Positions 9,871-19,403 of a stretch of 38,127 nt of DNA are shown here, in pieces (position 1 is the stretch's first letter; every line of letters begins with the position of its first letter). The stretch is from Gracilibacter sp. Lineage in GTDB: Bacteria; Bacillota; Desulfitobacteriia; Desulfitobacteriales; Syntrophobotulaceae. Location of the stretch: NCBI GenBank assembly GCA_024637055.1, contig JAGXFZ010000078.1, positions 1-38,127 of the forward strand. The letters run 5' to 3'. Made by a program: the position numbers and the translations under genes. Below the pieces are notes generated by a model. The model made no database searches, was not told the DNA's origin, and saw only the letters and a list, made by a program, of their open reading frames with translations.

Positions 9871-11202
9871 ATGTTATTTAATAATATAAAAAATATAAAA
9901 AAACTCATAGGGAAAACTGTTTTTTATCGGAGTAATCTTTTAAATAAAATTCCAGATGACCAAAAGGAAGAATTCAAAGAGGAAATAACACAGATAAATT
10001 ATGTACGTTCCAGGAATCTAAGCGCTTTATTACTATTTGTTTTAATTGTGCTAATCTTCTTGGATCATGATAGCTTCCAGAAAGGGCACTGGTTGGAAGT
10101 TCCTGGCTACCGTTTATTATTCTACACCCATGTTGTAATGGCACTCGGGATGCTCGTTGTTCTGATCTATTCAATAGTAGCTAGGCTGAATACTGAGACT
10201 GCTCAAACAAAACTCAAGCGGATATTTGTTTTATCATTCTGCTTTATCATCTCAATTTCTAGTGTTTTAGTTTCCATTGCCGACCAGTTTATTCATGGTG
10301 AAATAACTGTCTATATTCTTTCAGTATTTGCCTTAGCCATACTTAACTATCAAAGGCCTGTAACAAATATTACTATTTACTCAGTATCATTCGTGATATT
10401 TATCGTAGGTGTAACCTATGCTCAGACTAATCAGGAAATACTCAGGGGACACTATGTTAATGCTACTGTCCTAGTTATCCTTGCTTTATTTCTTTCCAAT
10501 ATTCTATACTACGGAAAGGTCAAGGAGTTCCTTAGTACCAAGACTATCGAAAGTCAAAAGATGGAACTGGAGGCCAAGAACGAGCAATTATCATCTACGA
10601 ATGCAGAATTAAACGATTCTCTCTTAGCTTTAGATGAATCACAAAACATGATTTTCTCTCTTACCCTGACATTGGAGTCCAAAGATAGTAATACGCATGG
10701 TCACTCCGAAAGGGTCGCTGAATATGTATCAGCTTTAGCAATTCATCTTAAATTGACTGAGACTGATTTTATTAATATTTGGCGGGCAGCTATCCTCCAT
10801 GATATAGGTAAGATAGGTATCCCAGATATTATTCTGAATAAACCTTCCCGCCTGACAGCCGACGAGTGGGAAGTAATGAAGTCTCACCCAGTAAGAGGAG
10901 AATCTATCTGTTCCAAACTTAGATTTGCCCGTGAGATATTACCTATAATACGCCATCATCATGAACATTATAACGGATCAGGTTATCCTGACGGTTTAAA
11001 AGGAGATTCCATACCTTACCTTGCCAGGATTGTAAGTGTTGCGGATACTGTCGATGCGATGACTTCACCGCGTAATTATAAGTTATCGCCAGTCACCATG
11101 GATGAAGCCATAGAAGAACTTAAACGATGTGCAGGTACTCAATTTGACCCAGCCATAGTAGAAGCTTTTGTGGAAGTTCAAAGATTAAAATCTTTCAGAT
11201 AA
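9871..11202 (+). CDS. Membrane-anchored HD-GYP domain protein (putative c-di-GMP phosphodiesterase)
   Basis: N-terminal TM segments; HDIGKIGIP, HHEHYNGSGYPDGLKG, VADTVDAMTS motifs. Confidence 0.93.
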   Translation: MLFNNIKNIKKLIGKTVFYRSNLLNKIPDDQKEEFKEEITQINYVRSRNLSALLLFVLIVLIFLDHDSFQKGHWLEVPGYRLLFYTHVVMALGMLVVLIYSIVARLNTETAQTKLKRIFVLSFCFIISISSVLVSIADQFIHGEITVYILSVFALAILNYQRPVTNITIYSVSFVIFIVGVTYAQTNQEILRGHYVNATVLVILALFLSNILYYGKVKEFLSTKTIESQKMELEAKNEQLSSTNAELNDSLLALDESQNMIFSLTLTLESKDSNTHGHSERVAEYVSALAIHLKLTETDFINIWRAAILHDIGKIGIPDIILNKPSRLTADEWEVMKSHPVRGESICSKLRFAREILPIIRHHHEHYNGSGYPDGLKGDSIPYLARIVSVADTVDAMTSPRNYKLSPVTMDEAIEELKRCAGTQFDPAIVEAFVEVQRLKSFR

Positions 11203-11251
11203 CTATAAAGTAATCTAATACTTTATCGGAAAGAGTATTGGGGAGAATAAC

Positions 11252-12157
11252 ATGACCGAGAACATGGAAATAGAACAAGTACAAGCGTTTCTGGATAAAT
11301 TCGGTACTTTAAATGTAGCGGTTTATTCATATACCATAGATATACTAGGTGTGCAGAGTTTTTCTATCACCGACAAAATCGAAAAGATACTTGGATGCTC
11401 CAAAATTGAGTTTAACACCAATGTTTGGAAAAAAGCGATTTATTCTGAGGATAGGGTTAAAGTTACCAGGTGGAAAAAACAAATACAATCTAAGCTGGAC
11501 TCAGGTATTATCCAGTATCGTATAATTCACCCCGGCGGAAGTGTCCGCTGGATAGAAGAACATCTAACCACTAAGATTGGTTCGGATGAACAACCTAATG
11601 TCTTTCTAGGGATTATCTTCGATATCACAGCGAGGAAAGAACATGAACGTCAATTAGAATACATGGCTTTTTATGATACCCTCACCGGCCTACCTAATAG
11701 AAATTTGCTTATAGGATACTTCCCTAAAGCCATAGCTCGATGCAAAAGAAAGAATACACAACTAGCTATAATGTATCTGGATTTAGATAAATTCAAGAAT
11801 GTTAATGATAGCTTCGGACATGACGTAGGAGATCTGCTATTGAAACAAGTTGCTCAAAGGTTGATGGAATGTGTACGTGATGGGGATATAGTGTCCAGAC
11901 AAGGCGGTGATGAATTTATCATCTTACTAGAAGATATATATAGCAAGGAATTACACGAAATTGCCAAAAGAATTTTAACGAAGATATCTGCACCTTTTAT
12001 AATTGATATGAAAAAAGTAAATATATCTGCCAGCATAGGAATAAGCCTTTACCCCGAACATGGTGAAGACTTGGAAATCCTCACCAGACATGCAGATGAA
12101 GCCATGTTTGAATGCAAGGCCAGCTCGAATTACCAATTCTATGAGAGTAAAGTGTAA
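11252..12157 (+). CDS. PAS-GGDEF diguanylate cyclase
   Basis: PAS region then FYDTLTGLPNRN...RDGDIVSRQGGDEF; intact GGDEF and RxxD I-site. Confidence 0.92.
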   Translation: MTENMEIEQVQAFLDKFGTLNVAVYSYTIDILGVQSFSITDKIEKILGCSKIEFNTNVWKKAIYSEDRVKVTRWKKQIQSKLDSGIIQYRIIHPGGSVRWIEEHLTTKIGSDEQPNVFLGIIFDITARKEHERQLEYMAFYDTLTGLPNRNLLIGYFPKAIARCKRKNTQLAIMYLDLDKFKNVNDSFGHDVGDLLLKQVAQRLMECVRDGDIVSRQGGDEFIILLEDIYSKELHEIAKRILTKISAPFIIDMKKVNISASIGISLYPEHGEDLEILTRHADEAMFECKASSNYQFYESKV

Positions 12158-12163
12158 AGTCGT

Positions 12164-12192
12164 GTAAAGTCGGGGACGGTTCTTTACTTTAC
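12164..12192 (+). repeat. 29-bp GTAAAGT-armed repeat (CG variant), with 5' arm reiteration
   Basis: GTAAAGTCGGGGACGGTTCTTTACTTTAC, preceded by gtaaagt and gtaaagtcgt. Confidence 0.93.
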
Positions 12193-12248
12193 AAAAAAGC
12201 ATACAAAAAACAGGGCGGTTTCCCTGTCTCATCGATAATTACTAATAC

Positions 12249-12270
12249 AACGGCGAATAGCCGTTTTTTT
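12249..12270 (+). terminator. Rho-independent terminator
   Basis: AACGGC-GAATA-GCCGTTTTTTT. Confidence 0.85.
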
Positions 12271-12445
12271 ATTTATCCACATCGTTCACTACCCTTAACC
12301 CGTAAGAACCTTTTTCAATATCTAGATCCTACAGCTTGTTAAACCAATTGGAAATAGTTAAATGAAGGAGAAAAAGTCTCCTCTGTCGAAGCTATGGAAT
12401 AGATGTTAAATAAATATTATGTAAGAAGATTAGGAGGAGATAAAA

Positions 12446-14095
12446 ATCAGACATAAATACTTTACACGTTTAGGCATTATCCTACTCCTTGTCATTTGTC
12501 TTGTTATTCCTCAAGGATCAATTACTACTTACGCCTCCAATCAGAACCCATCCTTGAAGGAGATCGCTGGAATCTTTGACAGAGTAGGTAATGAAAAAAT
12601 GATTCCGCCGGTCATTCTTAAAGCTATTGCTTATACCGAATCAGGATGGCGTCAATGGGATAATAACGGTAACGTAGTATCCTCTTATTGGGGAGGAAAC
12701 CCGAATATAGGGATAATGCAAGTAGGGTCATATAACTCGAACAATACCGCCCTTGTAAATAGACTAAAAAATGATATTAATTTTAATATCGAATACGGAG
12801 CAGACATCCTTCTCTCCAAATGGAATGCCACCCCTCGAATAGGAGACGGAGATCGTAATAAACTTGAAAACTGGTACTTCGCTCTCTGGGCTTACAATGG
12901 TTGGGTTACTTATAACAATCCAAATAATGCCTCAGCTGCAGGAAGAGTTGCTTATCAGGACAAAATAATCAAGCACATTGGGACTGATTACTTCAAAGGA
13001 CTGCTTAATCCTAGCAAAGTAACACCTATCCCTGCCAGGCTTATTCCTTCAGGCACGCTACCTGGGAGGAATACCGTATGGCAAACTCCAGAACCCATCC
13101 ATTACGGCGGGCTTGACCAAGTTGTAGCTTTAACTGATCACGAGATAAGTATAATAGAATCGGTTAACCGTTTAGCAGGATCGGACAGAATCGAAACATC
13201 AATTGAGATTGCTTTAAACGGCTGGCCAAATGGTTCTGAAACCGTTTTATTAGCTAGAGCCGACGATTTTCCCGATGCTTTGGCCGGAGTAGCACTCGCT
13301 GGTAAAAATAAAGCCCCAATCCTCCTCACTTCCCCAAAACACCTAGATCCCAGAGTAGAGGAAACCTTGCTAAAGCTCAAACCTCTTAAAGTCATCCTAC
13401 TCGGAGGACAAAATGCTTTAGAAGATAATGTGGAAGAAAGATTGAGGGAAGTGCTTGACTGGACAGATGATTTCGAAAGAATTGCGGGAAAGGATAGATT
13501 TGAAACAGCAGCCTTGATAGCTTCGAGATTCTCACCTAATAACACCGTTGCCCTAGCTAGTGGCTATAACTTTCCTGACGCCTTAAGCTTAGCTTCTGCA
13601 GCAGCTACCCAGGGCTACCCTCTCTTACTTGTAGGCAAAGATAGCATACCCATGGCTACTGAAGAGTATCTAAAAAACGCAAATCTTCAATCTCTGTATA
13701 TAGCTGGCGGTGAAGGAATTATTTCATCAGAATTACTGGATAGCATTGCTCTGGCTTCTGGTGTGCCGACGGAACAGATAACACGTCTTGCAGGCCAAAA
13801 CCGCTATGACACATCAGCCTTTATATTAAAAGAATTTTACCCTACAGCAACGAAAGTTTTTCTAGCAACTGGGCAGGACTTCCCTGATGCACTATCCGGA
13901 GCCGCCCTAGCTGCCAACAGCAACACCCCCATGCTCCTTATCCACCCTACAGGACCAATAGAAGGCTCAAGTACCGAGAATTATATAAAAACTCTTCCTC
14001 CAGAAGTAGAATTCGAAGTATTCGGTGGAGAGAAAGCCATCCTAGATAGAGGAATACTAAAACTAAAAAACCTATTGGATAATAACAAAATATAA
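12446..14095 (+). CDS. Secreted lytic transglycosylase (SLT-like) with three CWB2 repeats; apparent AUC start
   Basis: ORF track starts at TTG 12554, but the frame extends upstream to a TAG at 12431 and encodes a signal peptide (RHKYFTRLGIILLLVICLVIPQGSITTYAS); AGGAGG at 12432-12437. Paralogue of the 3521 gene. Confidence 0.8.
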   Translation: MRHKYFTRLGIILLLVICLVIPQGSITTYASNQNPSLKEIAGIFDRVGNEKMIPPVILKAIAYTESGWRQWDNNGNVVSSYWGGNPNIGIMQVGSYNSNNTALVNRLKNDINFNIEYGADILLSKWNATPRIGDGDRNKLENWYFALWAYNGWVTYNNPNNASAAGRVAYQDKIIKHIGTDYFKGLLNPSKVTPIPARLIPSGTLPGRNTVWQTPEPIHYGGLDQVVALTDHEISIIESVNRLAGSDRIETSIEIALNGWPNGSETVLLARADDFPDALAGVALAGKNKAPILLTSPKHLDPRVEETLLKLKPLKVILLGGQNALEDNVEERLREVLDWTDDFERIAGKDRFETAALIASRFSPNNTVALASGYNFPDALSLASAAATQGYPLLLVGKDSIPMATEEYLKNANLQSLYIAGGEGIISSELLDSIALASGVPTEQITRLAGQNRYDTSAFILKEFYPTATKVFLATGQDFPDALSGAALAANSNTPMLLIHPTGPIEGSSTENYIKTLPPEVEFEVFGGEKAILDRGILKLKNLLDNNKI

Positions 14096-14106
14096 AGTTA
14101 TTAAGT

Positions 14107-14165
14107 TTAAAGTTAGGGACGGTTCTTTACTTTACAAAATGAAGCAAAAGGACCGTCCCTTGTCT
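14107..14165. repeat. GTAAAGT-armed repeat (14107-14135) followed by a degenerate inverted copy (about 14145-14165)
   Basis: ttaaagttagggacggttctttactttac, then caaaaggaccgtcccttgtct. Confidence 0.85.
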
Positions 14166-14265
14166 GCCTACCTGCCCCCCACAATATTGTAAATCTACCT
14201 AATTTGTAGTAAACTGATAAACGACTAAAACTAGAATTTTTCTATCGAAAGGAAGGCCAAAATAA

Positions 14266-16119
14266 GTGTCACACCCTAAACGCACCCTTGCTCTTATGCT
14301 TTTTGACGCCCTTCTTATTAACCTTGCCCTTTTCGGCAGTTTTTACCTGCGTTTCGAAGGAAAATTGCCTGAAAACTATATACAAACTTACGGAGAGGCC
14401 GCAGTAATATCCACCGTGGCATTGCTGTTTGCTTTTCATTTTTTTGGCCTTTATAGAAACATGTGGCGGTATGCCAGTGTTGGTGAGATGCTTTCTATCG
14501 TCTATGCAGTAACTATCGGTGCTGCCTTAACCATTACCGTTATATATTTTATCGCACCTATTAGATTGCCCCATTCCGTCAGCGTTCTTTTTTGGCTCTT
14601 AGTAACCTTCTCTATCGGAGGATTTAGATTCAGTCAACGGCTGCGTCAGGAAAACCCCATCTTCACCATTTGGAACAAGTCCCCAAGGAAGGTTCTGATT
14701 ATTGGGGCAGGAGATGCTGGAGTCTTAGCTTTGCGCGAACTCAAAAATAGAGATTTTCAAGATGGTATGCCAGTAGGGTTCATTGATGACAGCGAAAGCA
14801 AGATATATCTTAACGTTCAGGGATTCCCTGTCCTTGGTTCTAGACGAGACATTCCAGAAGTTGTAGGGAAATATGGGATAGAAGAGATAATAATAGCCAT
14901 ACCTTCCGCCTCTGGTGATAGCATCAGAGAGATTGTTGAGATATGCAAAGAGACGAAAGTCTCTAACCTAAAAATCCTACCAGGTGTGCATGATATCCTC
15001 AGTGGCAAAATCATAGTTAGTGCCATCAGGGAAGTTCAGGTAGAAGACTTGCTTGGACGAGATCCTGTCTGGGTCGATCTACAAGAAGTAGCGCAATACC
15101 TTAATGACCAGGTTATACTGGTTACAGGTGCTGGGGGTTCGATTGGATCCGAACTTTGCAGGCAGATCGTAAGATTTTCACCGGCTCAGTTGATCCTGAC
15201 GGGACATGGAGAAAATAGCATCTTCGATATCCAGCAAGAACTTAAAGAACATCCGGTTTTTACCGAAATATTTGATATTAAAGACCAGGAAAAAGTTAAC
15301 GTGGTCTTCGAAAAGTACAAGCCATCCGTTGTCTTCCATGCAGCAGCCCATAAACACGTACCACTTATGGAATCTAACCCGGAAGAAGCGCTGAAGAATA
15401 ATATCTTAGGAACAAATAACCTTGCTCAAGCTTCAGACCAAACTGGAGTCAAAACATTCGTCCTTGTTTCTACTGATAAAGCAGTTAACCCTACTAGTAT
15501 CATGGGAGCATCTAAGAGAATTGCTGAGATGATCATCCAGAACTATAATTATAAATCTGATACCAACTTTGTGGCAGTGCGTTTCGGAAACGTCTTAGGA
15601 AGTAGGGGAAGCGTTATCCCAACCTTCAAAAATCAAATTACGGCAGGTGGTCCAGTTACAGTAACTGATCCTCGGATGACCCGCTATTTCATGACCATAC
15701 CAGAAGCTAGTCAACTCGTTATTCAAGCTGGGTCCATGGCTACAGGAGGGGAAATATTTATTCTAGATATGGGCAAGCCGGTTAGAATCATTGATTTAGC
15801 CAGAGACCTCATTCGCCTCTCCGGCCTCGAACCGGATAAGGATATAAAGATAGAAATCACCGGGACTAGACCAGGAGAAAAGCTCTTCGAAGAACTTCTT
15901 ACCTCAGAAGAAGGGACTTCAGCCACCAAACATAAAAGGATTTTTGTAGCCAGACCGAACAACAATAATTCTGAGGTTATAGAACAATTAGTTCAGACAA
16001 TACGGCAACGAGGAAGTTACCTGAATAGAGATGAAATAATCATTGGCTTAAGACAACTCTTACCCGATTTTTGCATGGAGAAAGACAGTACCCAGACAAA
16101 AATAGCTGTAAATAAATAA
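14266..16119 (+). CDS. Membrane-bound UDP-sugar 4,6-dehydratase (PglF/CapD-like)
   Basis: N-terminal TMs, VLIIGAGDAGVLALRELKN, VILVTGAGGSIGSELCRQI, CapD-type SDR. Confidence 0.88.
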   Translation: MSHPKRTLALMLFDALLINLALFGSFYLRFEGKLPENYIQTYGEAAVISTVALLFAFHFFGLYRNMWRYASVGEMLSIVYAVTIGAALTITVIYFIAPIRLPHSVSVLFWLLVTFSIGGFRFSQRLRQENPIFTIWNKSPRKVLIIGAGDAGVLALRELKNRDFQDGMPVGFIDDSESKIYLNVQGFPVLGSRRDIPEVVGKYGIEEIIIAIPSASGDSIREIVEICKETKVSNLKILPGVHDILSGKIIVSAIREVQVEDLLGRDPVWVDLQEVAQYLNDQVILVTGAGGSIGSELCRQIVRFSPAQLILTGHGENSIFDIQQELKEHPVFTEIFDIKDQEKVNVVFEKYKPSVVFHAAAHKHVPLMESNPEEALKNNILGTNNLAQASDQTGVKTFVLVSTDKAVNPTSIMGASKRIAEMIIQNYNYKSDTNFVAVRFGNVLGSRGSVIPTFKNQITAGGPVTVTDPRMTRYFMTIPEASQLVIQAGSMATGGEIFILDMGKPVRIIDLARDLIRLSGLEPDKDIKIEITGTRPGEKLFEELLTSEEGTSATKHKRIFVARPNNNNSEVIEQLVQTIRQRGSYLNRDEIIIGLRQLLPDFCMEKDSTQTKIAVNK

Positions 16120-16178
16120 CTTCACGGATAATAGCCTGAAAAAAAGATAACCTGACAGAAAAGAAGGAGGACGCTTGC

Positions 16179-17534
16179 ATGCTCGAAGTCAAACAAGTAA
16201 TTACAGATAAGGATACAATAGCTCTACAACTCAAAAAAAAGATAGAAGACCATAAAGCCCTTATTGGGGTCATCGGTCTCGGGTATGTAGGTCTTCCGCT
16301 TGCCGTAGAGAAGGGTAAGGTAGGCTTTCCTGTCATAGGTTTCGATATAAACGCTGACAGAGTAGCTAAGGTTAATGCCGGAGACAATTATATAGGTGAC
16401 GTTAAAGATGAAGAACTGAAGGAACTAGCAGAAAGGGGCATATTAATAGCCACTACCGACTTTTCCAAACTGGCTGACTGTGACGTCATCATTATATGTG
16501 TCCCAACACCCTTGACCGTAACCCGTGATCCTGACATATCTTACATGAAGTCCGCAGCTGACCAGATAGCCCGTTATATCCGCCCAGGACAGCTCGTCAC
16601 TTTGGAAAGCACCACTTATCCTGGAACGACCACAGAAGTGATTCTGCCCATCCTGGAAGTGTCTGGACTCAAAGTAGGCAAAGACTTCTTCCTAGCCTTT
16701 TCCCCAGAAAGGGTAGATCCTGGCAATAAACGTTTCACCACCCAAAACACCTCCAAAGTAGTAGGAGGCGTTACCCCGACTTGTTTAGAAATCTCTTATA
16801 CCCTGTATACCCAAACAATCGTAAACGTCGTTCCTGTCAGTTCACCGGCTGCAGCCGAACTGACTAAGGTATTTGAAAACACCTACAGGGCAGTCAACAT
16901 AGCTTTAGTAAACGAAATGATGCTCTTATGCGACCGTATGGGACTGGACGTCTGGGAAGTAGTTGAAGCAGCTTCTACCAAACCCTTCGGCATCCATACC
17001 TTCTATCCAGGACCAGGAGTCGGAGGCCATTGCATTCCTATTGATCCCTTCTATCTTACTTGGAAGGCAAGAGAATACAACTTCCATACCCGCTTCATTG
17101 AACTAGCTGGAGAAATAAATGTAGAAGTATCCTACTATGTAGTTAATAAAGTATATAGAGCCTTGAACGAAGTAGAAAAGAGCGTCAAGGGTGCCAACAT
17201 CCTTATCCTTGGTGTCGCTTATAAAAAAGATATCGACGATGCCCGTGAATCACCGGCCTTGATAATCATAGAGCGTCTGCGTCAAGAAGGGGCTAACATC
17301 ACCTATCATGACCCCTTTATCCCCGAAATCCAACCTCACGGTGGCATGAAAATCCATCTTACAAGTGTCGACCTCACCCCCGAAGCTCTCGCCGCCGCAG
17401 ATGGTGTCCTCATTCTTACAGATCATAGCGCTATAGACTACGATCAAGTGGTTGAACAAGCCCAACTTGTAGTTGACACACGTAACGCCACTAAAAATGT
17501 CCGCAATAACAGAGAAAAAATCTTTAAAATCTAA
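16179..17534 (+). CDS. UDP-N-acetylglucosamine 6-dehydrogenase-like nucleotide-sugar dehydrogenase (WbpA-like)
   Basis: IGVIGLGYVGLPLAVEKGK...; ESTTYPGTT; GVGGHCIPIDPFYL. Confidence 0.9.
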   Translation: MLEVKQVITDKDTIALQLKKKIEDHKALIGVIGLGYVGLPLAVEKGKVGFPVIGFDINADRVAKVNAGDNYIGDVKDEELKELAERGILIATTDFSKLADCDVIIICVPTPLTVTRDPDISYMKSAADQIARYIRPGQLVTLESTTYPGTTTEVILPILEVSGLKVGKDFFLAFSPERVDPGNKRFTTQNTSKVVGGVTPTCLEISYTLYTQTIVNVVPVSSPAAAELTKVFENTYRAVNIALVNEMMLLCDRMGLDVWEVVEAASTKPFGIHTFYPGPGVGGHCIPIDPFYLTWKAREYNFHTRFIELAGEINVEVSYYVVNKVYRALNEVEKSVKGANILILGVAYKKDIDDARESPALIIIERLRQEGANITYHDPFIPEIQPHGGMKIHLTSVDLTPEALAAADGVLILTDHSAIDYDQVVEQAQLVVDTRNATKNVRNNREKIFKI

Positions 17535-17535
17535 G

Positions 17536-17562
17536 GGTGACACAGAACCGTCCCCTGTCACC
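17536..17562 (-). repeat. GGTGACA-armed member of the same repeat family
   Basis: GGTGACACAGAACCGTCCCCTGTCACC (core on minus strand). Confidence 0.9.
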
Positions 17563-17581
17563 TTTAAGTAAGGAGCGTATT

Positions 17582-18640
17582 ATGGAAAAATCTATTGACA
17601 AGCTTGGCTTTGGAATCATAGGATGTGGGCGAATAGCTCCCAAACACGCCGAGTCCATAACAGCTATCCCGGATGCTGAACTAGTTGCAGTCTGTGATAT
17701 TATCCCGGAAAAAGCTGAAGAGTTCGCTCGTCTTTATAATGCCGAGCCTTATTTAGATTATAAAGAACTTCTTCAAAGAGATGATATCGATATCGTGACA
17801 ATTGCCACACCCAGTGGTAACCATGCAGAGATTGGTATAGCAGCAGCTAAGGCAGGGAAGCACGTCATGGTCGAGAAACCCATGTCTATGACTCTCAAAG
17901 AAGCTGATTCTCTGATAAAAGCCTGCCAAGAAAATAACGTAAAACTAAGCGTCATCCACCAAAATCGCTATAACAAATCAATTAAAACTCTGAGAACAGC
18001 CATGGAATCGGGAAGATTCGGAAAACTCACCCATGGCCAGGCTACAGTCAGATGGAATCGTAATGACGAATATTACACCCAAGCCCCTTGGAGAGGGACC
18101 AAGCTCCAAGATGGCGGAGTACTGATGAATCAATCCATCCATAATATCGATCTTTTGCAATGGATGATGGGCCCCGTAGAATCTGTTTACGGTTATACCA
18201 CCACAGCTTTGCGTCCGATCGAAATGGAAGACGTAGCCGGGGCGGTTATTAGGTTTAAAAACGGAGCCATCGGCCTGATAGAAGCTGCTACAACCATCTA
18301 CCCCAAGAATATCGAAGAAACCCTTAATATTTTTGGTGCTACTGGTTCAGTAATAATAGGCGGAATTGCAGTCAACAGGGTAGAGACCTGGGAATTCGAA
18401 GATAGTGAAGAAGAGAAAAAACAGATCTTTGCTTCTCAGGAAAATGATCCTCCCACCGTCTACGGTTTCGGCCATCGTGAGATCATAGAAGACATGATTA
18501 AAGCAGTGAAGTCCAATACATCTCCTCCGCTTAACGGTGAGGAAGGTCGTAAAGCTCTAGAAATCATCTTAGCAATTTATAAATCTCAGGAGACCGGACT
18601 CCCTGTCAAACTTCCAATGTTAGACGATTTCGCCGGTTAG
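17582..18640 (+). CDS. Gfo/Idh/MocA oxidoreductase (WbpB/WlbA-like)
   Basis: FGIIGCGRIAPKHAESI..., EKPMSMTLKEAD. The listed start 17537 lies inside the repeat; ATG 17582 follows TAAGGAG. Confidence 0.85.
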   Translation: MEKSIDKLGFGIIGCGRIAPKHAESITAIPDAELVAVCDIIPEKAEEFARLYNAEPYLDYKELLQRDDIDIVTIATPSGNHAEIGIAAAKAGKHVMVEKPMSMTLKEADSLIKACQENNVKLSVIHQNRYNKSIKTLRTAMESGRFGKLTHGQATVRWNRNDEYYTQAPWRGTKLQDGGVLMNQSIHNIDLLQWMMGPVESVYGYTTTALRPIEMEDVAGAVIRFKNGAIGLIEAATTIYPKNIEETLNIFGATGSVIIGGIAVNRVETWEFEDSEEEKKQIFASQENDPPTVYGFGHREIIEDMIKAVKSNTSPPLNGEEGRKALEIILAIYKSQETGLPVKLPMLDDFAG

Positions 18641-18758
18641 ACTTTTGGAAAAACAAGGTAACCTTAGGTAAATACTCCCTTGGCATTAGACCTAGCACTC
18701 CTTTTTCCAGCAGAACATACGCTGATACTACACGGACCCGAAAAGGAGAGGAAAGCCT

Positions 18759-19001
18759 ATGATGCCACCTTACCAAGGACCTGGACCGGGGATACCACAT
18801 ACGATGCCGGACTATAACCGTGCTATTATGCACGTTATGCCAGCTATTAGACAAAGTTTAAGGGAAGCCAGACCGATAGGCGTTAAACACGCTGTGACGG
18901 AAGCCGCCCTTATATCCTATCTAATAGGTAAAGGATATGATTATCCCCAGGCACTACGTATTGTGGAGACATGGGAGCGATATGAATCCTTCCCAATGTA
19001 A
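18759..19001 (+). CDS. 80-aa hypothetical protein
   Basis: RBS AAGGAGAGG upstream, terminator downstream. Confidence 0.65.
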   Translation: MMPPYQGPGPGIPHTMPDYNRAIMHVMPAIRQSLREARPIGVKHAVTEAALISYLIGKGYDYPQALRIVETWERYESFPM

Positions 19002-19007
19002 AAACTT

Positions 19008-19045
19008 AAATGGCTTAAGCCACTAGGATCTTAAGCCATTTTTCT
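19008..19045. terminator. Terminator
   Basis: AAATGGCTTAAG-N10-CTTAAGCCATTT. Confidence 0.85.
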
Positions 19046-19066
19046 AATTATTATCTAGGATATAAT

Positions 19067-19231
19067 CTAATCTTTTCGACTCTCTCCTAAATCATCTTTA
19101 TCAGACTCTTCTCGAATGTTAAGTATTTGCTCGCCAGTTAGATCATAACCACAGATTGGACATATCCATTCTCTATCGCTGGCCGCTGAGTAAGAGTACT
19201 CTTTACATTGGACACAGTATTTACGAACCAT
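19067..19231 (-). CDS. 54-aa zinc-ribbon small protein (not in ORF track)
   Basis: MVRKYCVQCKEYSYSAASDREWICPICGYDLTGEQILNIREESDKDDLGESRKD; two CxxC knuckles. Confidence 0.7.
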   Translation of the reverse strand: MVRKYCVQCKEYSYSAASDREWICPICGYDLTGEQILNIREESDKDDLGESRKD

Positions 19232-19403
19232 ATCATTCTCGTCCTCTCTCTTATTTTTAACTAGATGTTAAACAGGGTTCATAACAAAATATGGTCATAT
19301 TGAAATTTTTATTCCAATAGAAAATAAAACCTGATAATTTCCTGATTATGTCGTATTATAAGAAGAGAAATGAGATTTTTATAAATGAAGAGAGGGTTGG
19401 CAA

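Noticed and set aside
12330-12400. c-di-GMP-I or c-di-GMP-II riboswitch before the second SLT-CWB2 gene
   Set aside because: Searched by eye for GEMM signature segments (CAGGGCAAACC, GACGCAAAGCC) and the class II core; not found.
17537-17581. ORF-track N-terminus MTQNRPLSPLSKERI of the oxidoreductase
   Set aside because: It is translation of the GGTGACA repeat; ATG 17582 with TAAGGAG is the likely true start.
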